A stretch of 64,000 nt of DNA from an uncultured Clostridia bacterium (GTDB taxonomy: Bacteria > Bacillota > Clostridia > Lachnospirales > Cellulosilyticaceae). A program made the translations under genes and the position numbers. The stretch is from positions 149,701 to 213,700 of the forward strand of contig CALJNR010000012.1 of NCBI GenBank assembly GCA_937981575.1, read 5' to 3'. The stretch's first letter is position 1. The number at the start of each line of letters is the position of its first letter. The notes under the pieces were generated by a model, which had not been told where the DNA came from, ran no database searches, and was given only the letters and a program-made list of their open reading frames with translations. This document shows, one piece after another, positions 17,034 to 26,661 of this stretch.

Positions 17034-19979
17034 TTAGGCATAATGAAAATCTATTTCTACATTATGTCTTTTTCCATCGCGAATAAGCGGGATACGATTA
17101 TCCGACATAACATTACCGTCAAATAATAAAGTATAAAAATCATCCTTCATTCGATAAAAGCCCTTAGGTTTGCGAATATGAATCATATAGTAGGATTCGA
17201 AAAATCTTAGTGTATAGCTTACATCTGTCATCGTTTCCTCTAAAATCGGATCAACAACTAAATTTCCTCTTTCATATTTAATTCCCAGCATTTCAATAAG
17301 GGTAAGCAGCATCCAAGTGGATGTTCCGCTTAAAGTGGGACCAATATTTTCGCCTGTTTCACTGTTATTATACTGCGTACACCATCTTGGGTTACCACAA
17401 ACTTCAAATGGTTTTTCCAGAGTATGATAAGGCAGAACTAAGCCCACCATCCAGTATGTCATATCTGAAAGTTTCTTCGCAAGTTCTTTGCACTCTACCT
17501 CTTTTGCAGCCTGCATCATAGCCCCTGTTGCCATCATAGTTGCATGCTTAAAAATCCCTCCATTTTCCCGGTCTCCAGGGAAATATTCACCTGTAGCTGT
17601 TTTCTTAGCAACTTTAGATAGATCTGTCGGGCTCATTAGTTTGAGTCCATAAGGCGTCTTTAAATATTTCTTAATCACTTCCAGCATGATAGCGATCTGT
17701 TCTTCTTTCGCTTCTCCAGCAAGAATAGACCAGCTGAAGGAATTAAGAAAATATGTGCCGTCAATCTCAGAATCTGCTGAAAACCCATCGCCCTTAGCCC
17801 CTAAAAATGTAATCTCTTCTCCATATCTATTAAAAAGTACCCTTGCAAAAAAGTTCTCTTTCCAAGCAAACTTTTGAATATTATCACTGAGATGCGTTTT
17901 GAGCTTCTTCAATTTTGAAATATAGTCTTCATCTTCTTTAAGTACTGCAAAATCCAGCATATGATCGATGGCAAGCTTCAATAGGAAGGCATTCATGATA
18001 CTTTCTGAATCATTGTTTTCATAGCTCCCAGTTTCCTTGTAAATTTTTTCTTTTTCTGCTCCCAGCAAAAAGTTTTCATCTACTTTCAGGCAGTCATTCC
18101 AATCCGCATGATCTATAAGCGGAAGCCCATGCTTACCGATTGATACCTCTGAGGAATACTTGATAACAGCCTTTAACGTATCATAAACACTTCGTCTCTG
18201 CCCCTTTGTCTCAGGAACAACGAACACCTCATCTAAAAATGTTCTGTCTCCTGTATAACTCACAAATCTATGTACAGCCTGCAGCAGCCACAATCCATCA
18301 TCAGACCACTTGCCTGCTTCTTTGCCTTGCCAGAAGAAATTATGATAACAATAGCCAAACTCTAGTACTTTAGAAATCCATTCCTGAAGTAGCGATTTGG
18401 TATAGGCAATTTCTCCCATTGATATAAGGTAATACATAGAAACAAAAATATCCTGTATTTCTCTAAATCCTATTTCTCTGTATCCCTTTTGAGTTAAATC
18501 AAAAGATCGGGATACAAAGGTTTGATACAGTACCTGAAACGGCAGGTTTTTATTCACATAAGTATCAAACTTTTCATCTCCTGTTTGAAGCTGCAGATAG
18601 GTGCTGTATTTGCTGTAAGCTTCCAGCTGCTCTTTTAGGCTTATATCTGTCTGGTTTTTATGGTTAAATTTAGCGTGCAGATTGTTAATCTCCTTGATAA
18701 CCTCTTCATCTGTTGGCTCCCCCTCACCAAACTTCGTAATGAGCCCGGCAAAATGATCTGCATATACAGTTTGCTCTGATTTTACATGAATACTACAGCC
18801 TAGTGCAAAAAAGCCTGGCCCTTTTGTACTCAACCGATTAGATAATCTTGCAATGCCCTGAGGTCTGACTAGTGTACCGCTGCCAACAAACTCACCATAA
18901 TGGGTACAGACTTCCCTTGCAAGCTTTTTTCTGCCTTCTTCATAAATCATTGCAGTTGTAAAGCGCACATCTCCTCTGGCATGCAGCGGATAGTAACTTG
19001 GACTGTAGGCCATAATGTTTCCCTCTTCATCATGAAAAACTTTCCCCTGCATAATAACAGTAGAATAAACAACGTCTTCCATCAGTGCATGGGTTGCAGA
19101 CGTCCCGAGCATGCCAGTCATGACAAGCTTAAGCTTTCTCTCTGTTTCCCCTAAATTTTTGATGCTGATTCTCTGTACTTCTGTTGCAGCAGGCAGTCCT
19201 TCATACTGCGGCAGCAAAAAGATTGTCCTTTTGATTTCAAGACCACAACGGGTTTTGTACCTAATGATAGTATGATTTTGGGAATGTATGCAACAGGCGC
19301 TCTCTACGTTAGCATCCATTATATCTGCAGAATAAAAAATTTGTCTGCCTGCTTCAACAATATAAAACTGCCGATTTGCAGGAAATCCATTTTCCTCTGG
19401 CAGAAAATCCCACCTTGTAGCTAATACCTGGGTTGCTGCATGCGCTCTAAAACTTCCGCCTCCCAAACGATCTACTACACTTTTTGGCGTAGACTGAAGA
19501 GCTGCCGGAAACTTCATACGGTTTCCAAGAAGCATATTGGTATAAAAATGTGGCCCAGGAATCGGGTTTTTTAGATCAATGACATGTTCTCCTTCTTCAT
19601 TAATATAACCTGCCCACGTTTTATAGTTCTTGCATACATTGAAAATCATATCACAAAGCTCTGGCGGAGTCTCTTTTTCAAGGATCACCTTATGATCGCA
19701 TTCATAAATTGTCACACCGCCTTTGTTCCAGTCAATCATGATAAGATATGATTTATCTGTGTCCAGCCAGTCAAAGTAATCCGCTAAATCACTAACTTTG
19801 TAAAGCTCTTTTATAGCAGGAACGACTGACTCAAAACCTCCTACAGCCAAAATGTGTTTATAACTTGTGTCTGTAAACTGAACATCATACTGCCTGTCTT
19901 TACAGAGCAGGCTGCCAAAACAGTCATTTGCAATATCCTGAGCCCGTGTCAGCATATTTCTTGCAATAGCAATACCCAT
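17034..19979 (-). CDS. Cellodextrin phosphorylase (GH94)
   Basis: A 981-residue cytoplasmic GH94 enzyme that phosphorolyses cello-oligosaccharides to glucose 1-phosphate and a shortened chain. Long stretches follow the pattern I recall for the clostridial cellodextrin phosphorylase of about 984 residues: GPHFYTNMLLGNR, TPKSVVDRLGGGSFRAHAATQ, ENGFPANRQFY, QKGYREIGFREIQD. The presumed catalytic Asp is in ADWNDC near residue 629. The start is the ATG at 19979, six bases after AAGGAGGG; a longer reading from 20018 lacks a site. The N-terminal ~150 residues look more divergent than the rest. No transporter or cellobiose phosphorylase is adjacent. Specificity for longer chains versus cellobiose is inferred from resemblance. 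Confidence 0.92.
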   Translation of the reverse strand: MGIAIARNMLTRAQDIANDCFGSLLCKDRQYDVQFTDTSYKHILAVGGFESVVPAIKELYKVSDLADYFDWLDTDKSYLIMIDWNKGGVTIYECDHKVILEKETPPELCDMIFNVCKNYKTWAGYINEEGEHVIDLKNPIPGPHFYTNMLLGNRMKFPAALQSTPKSVVDRLGGGSFRAHAATQVLATRWDFLPEENGFPANRQFYIVEAGRQIFYSADIMDANVESACCIHSQNHTIIRYKTRCGLEIKRTIFLLPQYEGLPAATEVQRISIKNLGETERKLKLVMTGMLGTSATHALMEDVVYSTVIMQGKVFHDEEGNIMAYSPSYYPLHARGDVRFTTAMIYEEGRKKLAREVCTHYGEFVGSGTLVRPQGIARLSNRLSTKGPGFFALGCSIHVKSEQTVYADHFAGLITKFGEGEPTDEEVIKEINNLHAKFNHKNQTDISLKEQLEAYSKYSTYLQLQTGDEKFDTYVNKNLPFQVLYQTFVSRSFDLTQKGYREIGFREIQDIFVSMYYLISMGEIAYTKSLLQEWISKVLEFGYCYHNFFWQGKEAGKWSDDGLWLLQAVHRFVSYTGDRTFLDEVFVVPETKGQRRSVYDTLKAVIKYSSEVSIGKHGLPLIDHADWNDCLKVDENFLLGAEKEKIYKETGSYENNDSESIMNAFLLKLAIDHMLDFAVLKEDEDYISKLKKLKTHLSDNIQKFAWKENFFARVLFNRYGEEITFLGAKGDGFSADSEIDGTYFLNSFSWSILAGEAKEEQIAIMLEVIKKYLKTPYGLKLMSPTDLSKVAKKTATGEYFPGDRENGGIFKHATMMATGAMMQAAKEVECKELAKKLSDMTYWMVGLVLPYHTLEKPFEVCGNPRWCTQYNNSETGENIGPTLSGTSTWMLLTLIEMLGIKYERGNLVVDPILEETMTDVSYTLRFFESYYMIHIRKPKGFYRMKDDFYTLLFDGNVMSDNRIPLIRDGKRHNVEIDFHYA

Positions 19980-20176
19980 TAAACTCCCTCCTTGATCAAA
20001 AAAGACTTTTAAAAACATTTTTTATGCTCCATACGCTTAAAGCAGGGCATTTATGTTTTATATTCTATTACAGCCGTGTACTTTGTCACAAGTTGAAGAT
20101 TTTGCACCTGCTTGTAAAATATTGCATGGATAATGGATAGTCAGTTGCTGCTTGCTGCTTGGCGCATCTTAAACAT

Positions 20177-20238
20177 AAAAAAAAGTTAGAGATGATCTTG
20201 CCCTATATACTCATATAGGCTTGTCTCTAACTTTTTTT
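20177..20238. terminator. Terminator of the acyltransferase gene
   Basis: A large hairpin AAAAAAGTTAGAGA...TCTCTAACTTTTTTT with a second inner stem (CCTATAT/ATATAGG). It lies downstream of the acyltransferase stop on the minus strand. Confidence 0.8.
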
Positions 20239-20277
20239 CGTTTTATTTTATTTTTAGTACCGCTTAACCTATACCTG

Positions 20278-21348
20278 TTAAAAACCTAAAAGTATCCGTC
20301 TTAAAGAAATCATTTTAGGTTTGACATCACTACATTGTTTTTTGCAGGATTTCCAAAACCTTGGGTAATATATTATTTTGTTTACAGGATAAAAAATCCC
20401 ATTATAAACACGCTCAGTTACTTTACGTGTCAGCAAATAAATAATAGCGACCGGGCTAATAAGCAAAATAGCATGTCCCAAAACATTAAAACTTAGTAGT
20501 TTGAGAACATGGATAATGGCATAAACCCCTATCGTAAGGTACGGATGAAACAGATAAACATTCATCGTCTGTTTGCCCACTTTAGTAAAAAATAACTTTT
20601 TATGAGGAATGAGATTTAGTAAACAAATACTTATAGAAGCGGCTCCTATATAAATCATTCCTTTAAATAAGATGCCCTCATAAATACCAAACCCGCTGTA
20701 ACTGTAGGACTGAGAATGATATAAAAAGTTATAGTCTAAAGCATTGCTGCCCCCTAGATAAAAGGCAATGATTACTGCCACAACAAGCCCTAACAATGCG
20801 TACTTTTTACTTATGCCAGCTATTTTGCTTAGCCCTTTTTCACTTGTATAGTAGCCTGCAAGGAAAAACGGCAAAAAGGAAATCGTTCTAGATAAAGATA
20901 AAATACCTCCTCCGCTTGGTATAATCCCAATAAGGAGACCACATAGGATGCTGATAGGTAAAATGTATTTGATACGTACAAGGTATTTAAGCATAACCCT
21001 CCAAAAAAACAAACTAATTAAATACCACAGCGTCCAGCCTGGATAAATAATAAGAAGCATCAGCTCCCCTGTTGCCAAATAGGCAAGCAGATACCAAATG
21101 ATATTAAAAACAATATAAGGCACTAAAAGCGATTTAACAGCCCCTTGTCTGCATTTATCCACATTTTTCGATAGATACCCCGAAACAAATACAAAAAGCG
21201 GCATATGAAAAAAATAAATAAAAAGATAGAGGCCCATTAGCACTGAATTACCCTGTATATAATATTCTATAACATGTCCGAAAACAACGAAAAAAATAAG
21301 CAGTACTTTTAAGTTATCAATTAAGTAATTCCTCTCTGCTTTCCCCAT
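20278..21348 (-). CDS. Acyltransferase family 3 membrane protein
   Basis: A 356-residue protein with about ten membrane helices. The N-terminal NYLIDNLKVLLIFFVVFGHV carries the His of the acyltransferase-3 (OafA/OatA-type) signature, and FFHMPLFVFVSGYL follows in the third segment. These enzymes transfer acetyl or other acyl groups to surface glycans across the membrane. It lacks the SGNH domain found in OatA. The C-terminus is a short basic tail. The gene is monocistronic with terminators on both sides. The acceptor is unknown. Confidence 0.88.
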   Translation of the reverse strand: MGKAERNYLIDNLKVLLIFFVVFGHVIEYYIQGNSVLMGLYLFIYFFHMPLFVFVSGYLSKNVDKCRQGAVKSLLVPYIVFNIIWYLLAYLATGELMLLIIYPGWTLWYLISLFFWRVMLKYLVRIKYILPISILCGLLIGIIPSGGGILSLSRTISFLPFFLAGYYTSEKGLSKIAGISKKYALLGLVVAVIIAFYLGGSNALDYNFLYHSQSYSYSGFGIYEGILFKGMIYIGAASISICLLNLIPHKKLFFTKVGKQTMNVYLFHPYLTIGVYAIIHVLKLLSFNVLGHAILLISPVAIIYLLTRKVTERVYNGIFYPVNKIIYYPRFWKSCKKQCSDVKPKMISLRRILLGF

Positions 21349-21424
21349 CGCAAGCCCCCTGTTAGATGTCAGTCTTTATCCTATCATAACATATTTCATA
21401 AGGCGTTTCATCTTAAAAAATGAG

Positions 21425-21468
21425 AAAACTTCTGCCAATCATGAAAAATCACTTTCAGCAGAAGTTTT
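21425..21468 (-). terminator. Terminator of the second ABC-F gene
   Basis: An inverted repeat AAAACTTCTGC...GCAGAAGTTTT lies just downstream of the ABC-F stop codon, with a long loop. Confidence 0.65.
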
Positions 21469-21488
21469 ATACGTTAAATTTTAATATT

Positions 21489-23081
21489 TTATGACCTAAG
21501 TTTGCTTTCTACATACTCATCATAAGACATCATTTTATCAATGATTCCTGTATCTGTCAGTTCAATAATTCTGTTGGCTACCGTCTGTATGAACTGATGG
21601 TCGTGAGATGTAAAAAGAATATTCCCTTTAAAGTCAATAAGTCCGTTATTAAGAGCAGTAATAGCTTCAAGGTCTAAGTGGTTTGTCGGCTGATCCAGGA
21701 TAATCACATTGGCCCCGCTCAGCATCATACGTGAAAGCATACATCTTACTCTTTCGCCACCAGATAGTACTTTAGCCGGTTTTAGTGCATCCTCTCCTGA
21801 GAAGAGCATTCTTCCTAGAAACCCCCTTAAATAACTTTCAGACTGTTCCTCTGAAAACTGTCTCATCCAATTAATAAGATCTAAATCACAGTCATTAAAA
21901 AACTGGGAGTTATCTTTTGGGAAATAGGATTGTGAAGTTGTAACACCCCATTTAACAGTTCCGGTATCCGGTTCCATCTCCCCAATTAAAATTTTAAAAA
22001 GTACTGTTTGTGCCATTTCATTTTCACCAATGAATACAATCTTATCTTCTTTATTCATACGAAAACTTACATTACTCAGAACTTTTACACCATCAATGGT
22101 CTTACTAAGGTCTTCAACAGTCAATATTTCATTACCAACTTCCCGATCTGGCTTAAACTGCACAAAGGGATATCTTCGCGTTGAAGCGGGCATCTCATCA
22201 AGAGAGATCTTATCTAATAACTTTTTACGAGAAGTTGCCTGTTTAGATTTGGATTTATTAGCTGAAAATCTTGCTACAAAGTTTTGAAGTTCTTTGATTT
22301 GATCTTCTTTTTTCTTATTCTGCGCTTTCATCAGCTGCTGAATCATTTGGCTTGATTCATACCAGAAATCATAGTTACCCACATACATTTTAATTTTAGA
22401 ATAATCAATATCTACAATATGGGTACAAACAGTATTTAAAAAGTGTCTGTCATGGGATACAACGATAACTGTCCCAGGAAAATCCAGCAAAAAGTCTTCC
22501 AGCCAGTTTACAGACTGAATATCTAAATGGTTAGTCGGCTCATCCAGCAGCAGAATACCTGGCTGTCCAAATAAAGCCTGCGCCAATAGAACTTTTACCT
22601 TATCGGCCCCTTTTAAATCTTTCATAAGCGCATAGTGAAGATCTGTTGTAATGCCAAGGCCCTGTAAAATTTGAGAGGCTTCTGATTCAGCTTCCCATCC
22701 ATTCATCTCAGCAAACTCACCTTCCAGTTCTGACGCCCTAACGCCATCTTCATCAGTAAAATCTTCTTTTGCATAAAGAGCATCTTTTTCCTTCATAATT
22801 TCATAAAGCCTTGAATTACCCATGATAACTGTCTGAAGCACTTCAAAGTCATCATATTGATAGTGATCCTGCTTAAGTACAGACATTCTTATTTTTTTGG
22901 GAATATTAATTTCTCCTGTAGTACTTTCTATTTCTCCTGAAAGTATTTTTAAAAAAGTAGATTTTCCCGCTCCATTGGCCCCGATAAGCCCATAGCAGTT
23001 CTCTGGCGTGAACTTCAAATTGACATCATCAAAGAGTTTTGTTCCACCATACTGCAAACTTACATTAGTAACTGTAATCAT
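21489..23081 (-). CDS. ABC-F ATPase, YkpA/YbiT-like
   Basis: A 530-residue tandem ABC protein without membrane segments. The first Walker A, GANGAGKSTFLK, is at about residue 36, with LDEPTNHLD in the first half. The second nucleotide-binding domain has a degenerate P-loop (GENEMAQTVLFK instead of GxxGxGKST), with LSGGERVRCMLSRMML and LDQPTNHLDLE following. Degenerate second P-loops are usual in this subgroup. This is a second, different ABC-F gene from the one at 13487; the domain arrangement with a short C-terminus fits YkpA/YbiT. A ribosome-associated housekeeping role is likely. Confidence 0.93.
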   Translation of the reverse strand: MITVTNVSLQYGGTKLFDDVNLKFTPENCYGLIGANGAGKSTFLKILSGEIESTTGEINIPKKIRMSVLKQDHYQYDDFEVLQTVIMGNSRLYEIMKEKDALYAKEDFTDEDGVRASELEGEFAEMNGWEAESEASQILQGLGITTDLHYALMKDLKGADKVKVLLAQALFGQPGILLLDEPTNHLDIQSVNWLEDFLLDFPGTVIVVSHDRHFLNTVCTHIVDIDYSKIKMYVGNYDFWYESSQMIQQLMKAQNKKKEDQIKELQNFVARFSANKSKSKQATSRKKLLDKISLDEMPASTRRYPFVQFKPDREVGNEILTVEDLSKTIDGVKVLSNVSFRMNKEDKIVFIGENEMAQTVLFKILIGEMEPDTGTVKWGVTTSQSYFPKDNSQFFNDCDLDLINWMRQFSEEQSESYLRGFLGRMLFSGEDALKPAKVLSGGERVRCMLSRMMLSGANVIILDQPTNHLDLEAITALNNGLIDFKGNILFTSHDHQFIQTVANRIIELTDTGIIDKMMSYDEYVESKLRS

Positions 23082-23234
23082 TTTATAATCATCCTTTTAT
23101 CTCAGTATCTTAACAGTTTGTATTATAACATATATTTTTAGTTTCACAATAATATGTTGCAATGAAATAGTTGTTAAATAAGAAAAAAGCTGTCTATTTC
23201 TCATTTAAACAGCCTTCTTAACAAGTAAACTTAC

Positions 23235-23265
23235 AAAAAAAGGCACAGCCTGCTGTGCCTTTTTT
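23235..23265 (-). terminator. Terminator of the flotillin gene
   Basis: A compact hairpin AAAAAGGCACAGC/GCTGTGCCTTTTT directly follows the flotillin stop codon. Confidence 0.9.
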
Positions 23266-23266
23266 A

Positions 23267-24679
23267 TTAAAACTTTATTTCATCCGTTTGGTCTGATAGG
23301 CTTCCCTTATCATTTGAAGTTACCTTTTTTACAAGATCCATTAAATTGATTCCTGTTAAGGCATCAACCACTTCAGGGACTTGTGCGATAATGTTGGTGA
23401 CGCTTTTAGATACTCTGCTGGCACCGCCGTCTCCGCCATTGTCAATCACAATAATCTTTTCTGTTTTGCTAAGAGGCTCTGCAACACTCTTTGCAATTTC
23501 AGGCAGTTTTTGAGCAAGCATTTCAATAATCGCTGCCTCGCCATATTGCTTGTAGGCTTCTGCTTTTTCTTTCATTGCATTAGCTTCGGCTTTCATCGCA
23601 TCAGCAGTTGCCTGCCCTTTAAGCCTAATAGATTCTGCTTCTGCCATACTCTTAATTCGAATTGATTCTGCTTCTGCTTCTGCTTTTTTAATTTGTTCAA
23701 AACGCTCAGCTTCTGCTTTTTGTTCTGTTTTATACTTATCTGCTTCTGCAACTTTCTTAATCGACACTTCAAGTTCTCTTTCTTTTTTAAGAACCTGTTG
23801 CTCTACAATCTGCGTCTGCTTTTGTTCTTCAAACAGCTCTGCTTCTTTTTGTGCCTGTATAACCTGCTTTTGCACGACATTTTTTTCTATTTCGTATGCA
23901 AAATCGGCTTTAGCTTCTGCCTTTTTTTGCTCTTCTTTATAAGCTTGAACTTTAAGTTCTTTTTCTTTTTCTGCCCGAGCAATTTCTGTTTCTGCTGCAA
24001 GCTGTGCTTCTTTTCCTCTTCTTATTGCTTCTGCTGTTTTTTCCATTTTCTCGCGGTCAGCTTCAGCCTGAGCGATGGATGCATTCTTCTTAACTTCCGC
24101 AATCTGTTTAACCCCAAGTGCCTGTAGGTATCCATTTTTATCATCAATATCTCTGATTGTAAAAGTTTTAATATCAAGGCCCATACGTTCTAAGTCTGCT
24201 TTTGCAATCTCTTCAACATGCTCTGCAAAACGCTGGCGGTCACTGTAGATTTCTTCTACGCTCATTTTACTAACTACTTCTCTTAGTTTTCCTTCAAGCA
24301 CATCTTGTACGGTACTTTGAATAACAGAAATGGTTTCTTTCTCTCTGCCTGTATTAAATTGCTCCATCGCATAAAGAATGCTGTCTTTTTGAGATTTTAC
24401 TTTAACGATAACTACGCCATCTGTATTAATTGGAACCCCGTTGCTGTCTAATGATCCATTGGTTCTTACTTCAACTTTAATATTTTCTAATGAAATACGA
24501 TGCGCTTGTTCAAAAAACGGAATAACTACTCCTCCGGCTCCTGTTATCACTCTCTTTTTAAGCCCTGTTACTACAATTGCCTTATCTTGTGGTGCTTTTT
24601 TCCAGATTAAAGCAATGAGTATAATGAGAAGCACAATCACTCCTACACTAGAAATTGCCATGACTGGTATTTGCGGCAT
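23267..24679 (-). CDS. Flotillin-like SPFH-domain protein
   Basis: A 470-residue protein. One membrane helix sits at residues ~8-26, then an SPFH/band-7 domain (about 30-190) with the flotillin pattern (VPINTDGVVIVKVKS, LEGKLREVVSKMSVEEIY), then a long Ala/Glu/Lys-rich coiled coil (about 190-390) with repeated AEAE blocks, and a Gly-rich C-terminal segment. Bacterial flotillins (YuaG/FloT) organise membrane microdomains. The usual NfeD-type partner (YuaF) is not adjacent. AAGGGGGA precedes the ATG. It is divergent from the DedA gene. Confidence 0.93.
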   Translation of the reverse strand: MPQIPVMAISSVGVIVLLIILIALIWKKAPQDKAIVVTGLKKRVITGAGGVVIPFFEQAHRISLENIKVEVRTNGSLDSNGVPINTDGVVIVKVKSQKDSILYAMEQFNTGREKETISVIQSTVQDVLEGKLREVVSKMSVEEIYSDRQRFAEHVEEIAKADLERMGLDIKTFTIRDIDDKNGYLQALGVKQIAEVKKNASIAQAEADREKMEKTAEAIRRGKEAQLAAETEIARAEKEKELKVQAYKEEQKKAEAKADFAYEIEKNVVQKQVIQAQKEAELFEEQKQTQIVEQQVLKKERELEVSIKKVAEADKYKTEQKAEAERFEQIKKAEAEAESIRIKSMAEAESIRLKGQATADAMKAEANAMKEKAEAYKQYGEAAIIEMLAQKLPEIAKSVAEPLSKTEKIIVIDNGGDGGASRVSKSVTNIIAQVPEVVDALTGINLMDLVKKVTSNDKGSLSDQTDEIKF

Positions 24680-24851
24680 ACTCCATTCCCCCTTAAATAT
24701 AAAATTTCATTACAATTTCAATCATATCTCAATATTTAGTATATTTCAATTCTTTATTTGTACTATGTTAAAAATATTACTCATATGAATAATATAAGTA
24801 CCTGTCCTATAACGTCTTTTATGTTATACCCCCTAAAAGGAGATGGAGCAA

Positions 24852-25466
24852 ATGTCTTTTACAGTATTAATGAATGATTTAATGTGTTTGGTAAACCACT
24901 CAGGTTATCTAGGCATCTTTGCCGTTATAGGGCTTGAATATGCTTGTTTTCCTATTCCCAGTGAAGTCGTACTGCCCTTTGTAGGCATCAGCATAGCCCA
25001 AACAGAACTTAAAATATTAACAGCTTTTTTAGTAAGCATTGCAGCTGGCCTTTTAGGTTCAGCCCTCTGCTACTTTGCCGGAAAATATAGCGGGGAAAAG
25101 TTATTAAAACTGCTGGCTGGGCGCTCGAAAAGCGCAAAAAAAGCATCGGAAACCTTTCACATTTGGTTTAGCCGCTATGGTCACTGGGCTGTTCTTTTTG
25201 CCAGAATTGTTCCGCTTACCCGTACTTATATTTCTATATTTGCCGGAGCCAGTCATATGTCCTTTGGTGTATTTATGCTTTACTCCTCTGTTGGTATTGC
25301 ACTTTGGAACTTGGTTCTTATCAGCATGGGATTTTATATCGGCAATAACTGGACGCTTATAAATCGCTTACTCAGCCATTACAGCCATGTTGTAGTCACT
25401 ATCATTGCTATTATTTCTTTGCTACTCATCATTAAAAAATTATTCATCTCCAAAAATGATTTTTAG
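24852..25466 (+). CDS. DedA-family membrane protein
   Basis: A 204-residue protein of the DedA/SNARE-associated family, whose members act in lipid carrier (for example undecaprenyl phosphate) translocation. Signature parts are present: EYACFPIPSEVVLPF with the conserved Glu and Pro, and FARIVPLTRTYISIFAGASHM with the conserved Arg. About five hydrophobic segments are seen. The start at 24852 is preferred over the ATG at 24843, because AAGGAG abuts 24843 but is at normal distance from 24852. It is divergent from the flotillin gene. Confidence 0.92.
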   Translation: MSFTVLMNDLMCLVNHSGYLGIFAVIGLEYACFPIPSEVVLPFVGISIAQTELKILTAFLVSIAAGLLGSALCYFAGKYSGEKLLKLLAGRSKSAKKASETFHIWFSRYGHWAVLFARIVPLTRTYISIFAGASHMSFGVFMLYSSVGIALWNLVLISMGFYIGNNWTLINRLLSHYSHVVVTIIAIISLLLIIKKLFISKNDF

Positions 25467-25595
25467 ATCCTCTCTTTTTATTCTATACTATAAGATTCTT
25501 CTCCTGTAAAATCATTGAGTTTGTCATAAAATCATATTATAATACATATAAACTTACTTTTTGTAAAATACAGTTCATTCAAAGAAGGTGTACCA

Positions 25596-26465
25596 ATGTC
25601 CGGCAAAAAAATAGGCCTTATTGTGGAAGGCGGCGGCATGCGTGGCGCTTATACGAGCGGCGTATTAGAAGCCTTTAGTGCTCATAACATTTATTTTCCT
25701 TATATTGCAGCAGTCTCTGCTGGAGCCAATACTTCCTGCAGCTATATTTCCAGGCAGCATGAGCGTAACAATCGCATTTATACAGAATGGATTACCGACA
25801 AACGTTTTGTCGGTTTAAAAAACCTTTTCAAGGAAGGCAGTTACTTTGGAATGAACTTCTTATTTGATGAACTGCCAAATAAGCTTGATCCTTTTGATTT
25901 TGAAACCTTTAAAAAATCTGATATAACATTCAAAGTAGGAACTGCTCACTGTAAAACAGGCAGAACTACCTACTTTGAACCTAACAAATGCCAGCATATT
26001 TCAAGTGTTAATCAAATTCTCAGAGCTTCCAGCAGCCTTCCTGTTATTTCAAAAACCGTCCAAATAGACGGCGAGGATTACTTAGATGGCGGCATTACCA
26101 ATCCCATACCTCTCAGCCAGTCCATCGTAGATGGCAATACGCATCATGTGGTTATTCTGACCCGCAATGAAGATTATCGCAAGAAGTTTTCTAAAACACT
26201 TTATCGCTTTTCTAAATATTACTTAAAACACTATCCTAAAATCATCGAAAAAATAAAAATCAGACATGAAATCTATAATGAAACACTCGATAAAATTAAT
26301 ACCCTTCATCAAGAAGGACGTCTTTATATCTTTAGGCCTAAAGCACCCCTTAAAGTAGATCGATTTGAAAAAAGCTCAGCCAAACTTAAGGCTCTGTATC
26401 AACAGGGGTATAACGAAACACTGGGCAGCTTAGGTAATTTTAGCCATTGGCTCAATACAATCTAA
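25596..26465 (+). CDS. Patatin-like phospholipase
   Basis: A 289-residue cytoplasmic serine hydrolase. The oxyanion-hole motif GGGMRGAYTSGVLEAF is near residue 12, the nucleophile Ser is in AVSAGA (A-x-S-x-G, a common variant of GxSxG) near residue 40, and the catalytic Asp is in DGGITNPIP near residue 165. This Ser-Asp dyad set is complete, so it should be active. It resembles the bacterial YjjU/RssA subgroup. The substrate (phospholipid or other acyl ester) is not known. Monocistronic. Confidence 0.93.
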   Translation: MSGKKIGLIVEGGGMRGAYTSGVLEAFSAHNIYFPYIAAVSAGANTSCSYISRQHERNNRIYTEWITDKRFVGLKNLFKEGSYFGMNFLFDELPNKLDPFDFETFKKSDITFKVGTAHCKTGRTTYFEPNKCQHISSVNQILRASSSLPVISKTVQIDGEDYLDGGITNPIPLSQSIVDGNTHHVVILTRNEDYRKKFSKTLYRFSKYYLKHYPKIIEKIKIRHEIYNETLDKINTLHQEGRLYIFRPKAPLKVDRFEKSSAKLKALYQQGYNETLGSLGNFSHWLNTI

Positions 26466-26661
26466 TATAAACCTTAACTTTCCTAAAAGGTGCTTAAGTC
26501 ACTTTAAATACCTTTTTTCACTTATCTTATCCGCTTTTTAGGTTACATAATTTACATATGCTATATTTATGTCATCTATTACATATTTGTTAAATCCAGT
26601 GTATAATGTTAATACAATACTTTATTTAAAAATAATATGAAATAAGATAAGGAGCGATGAC

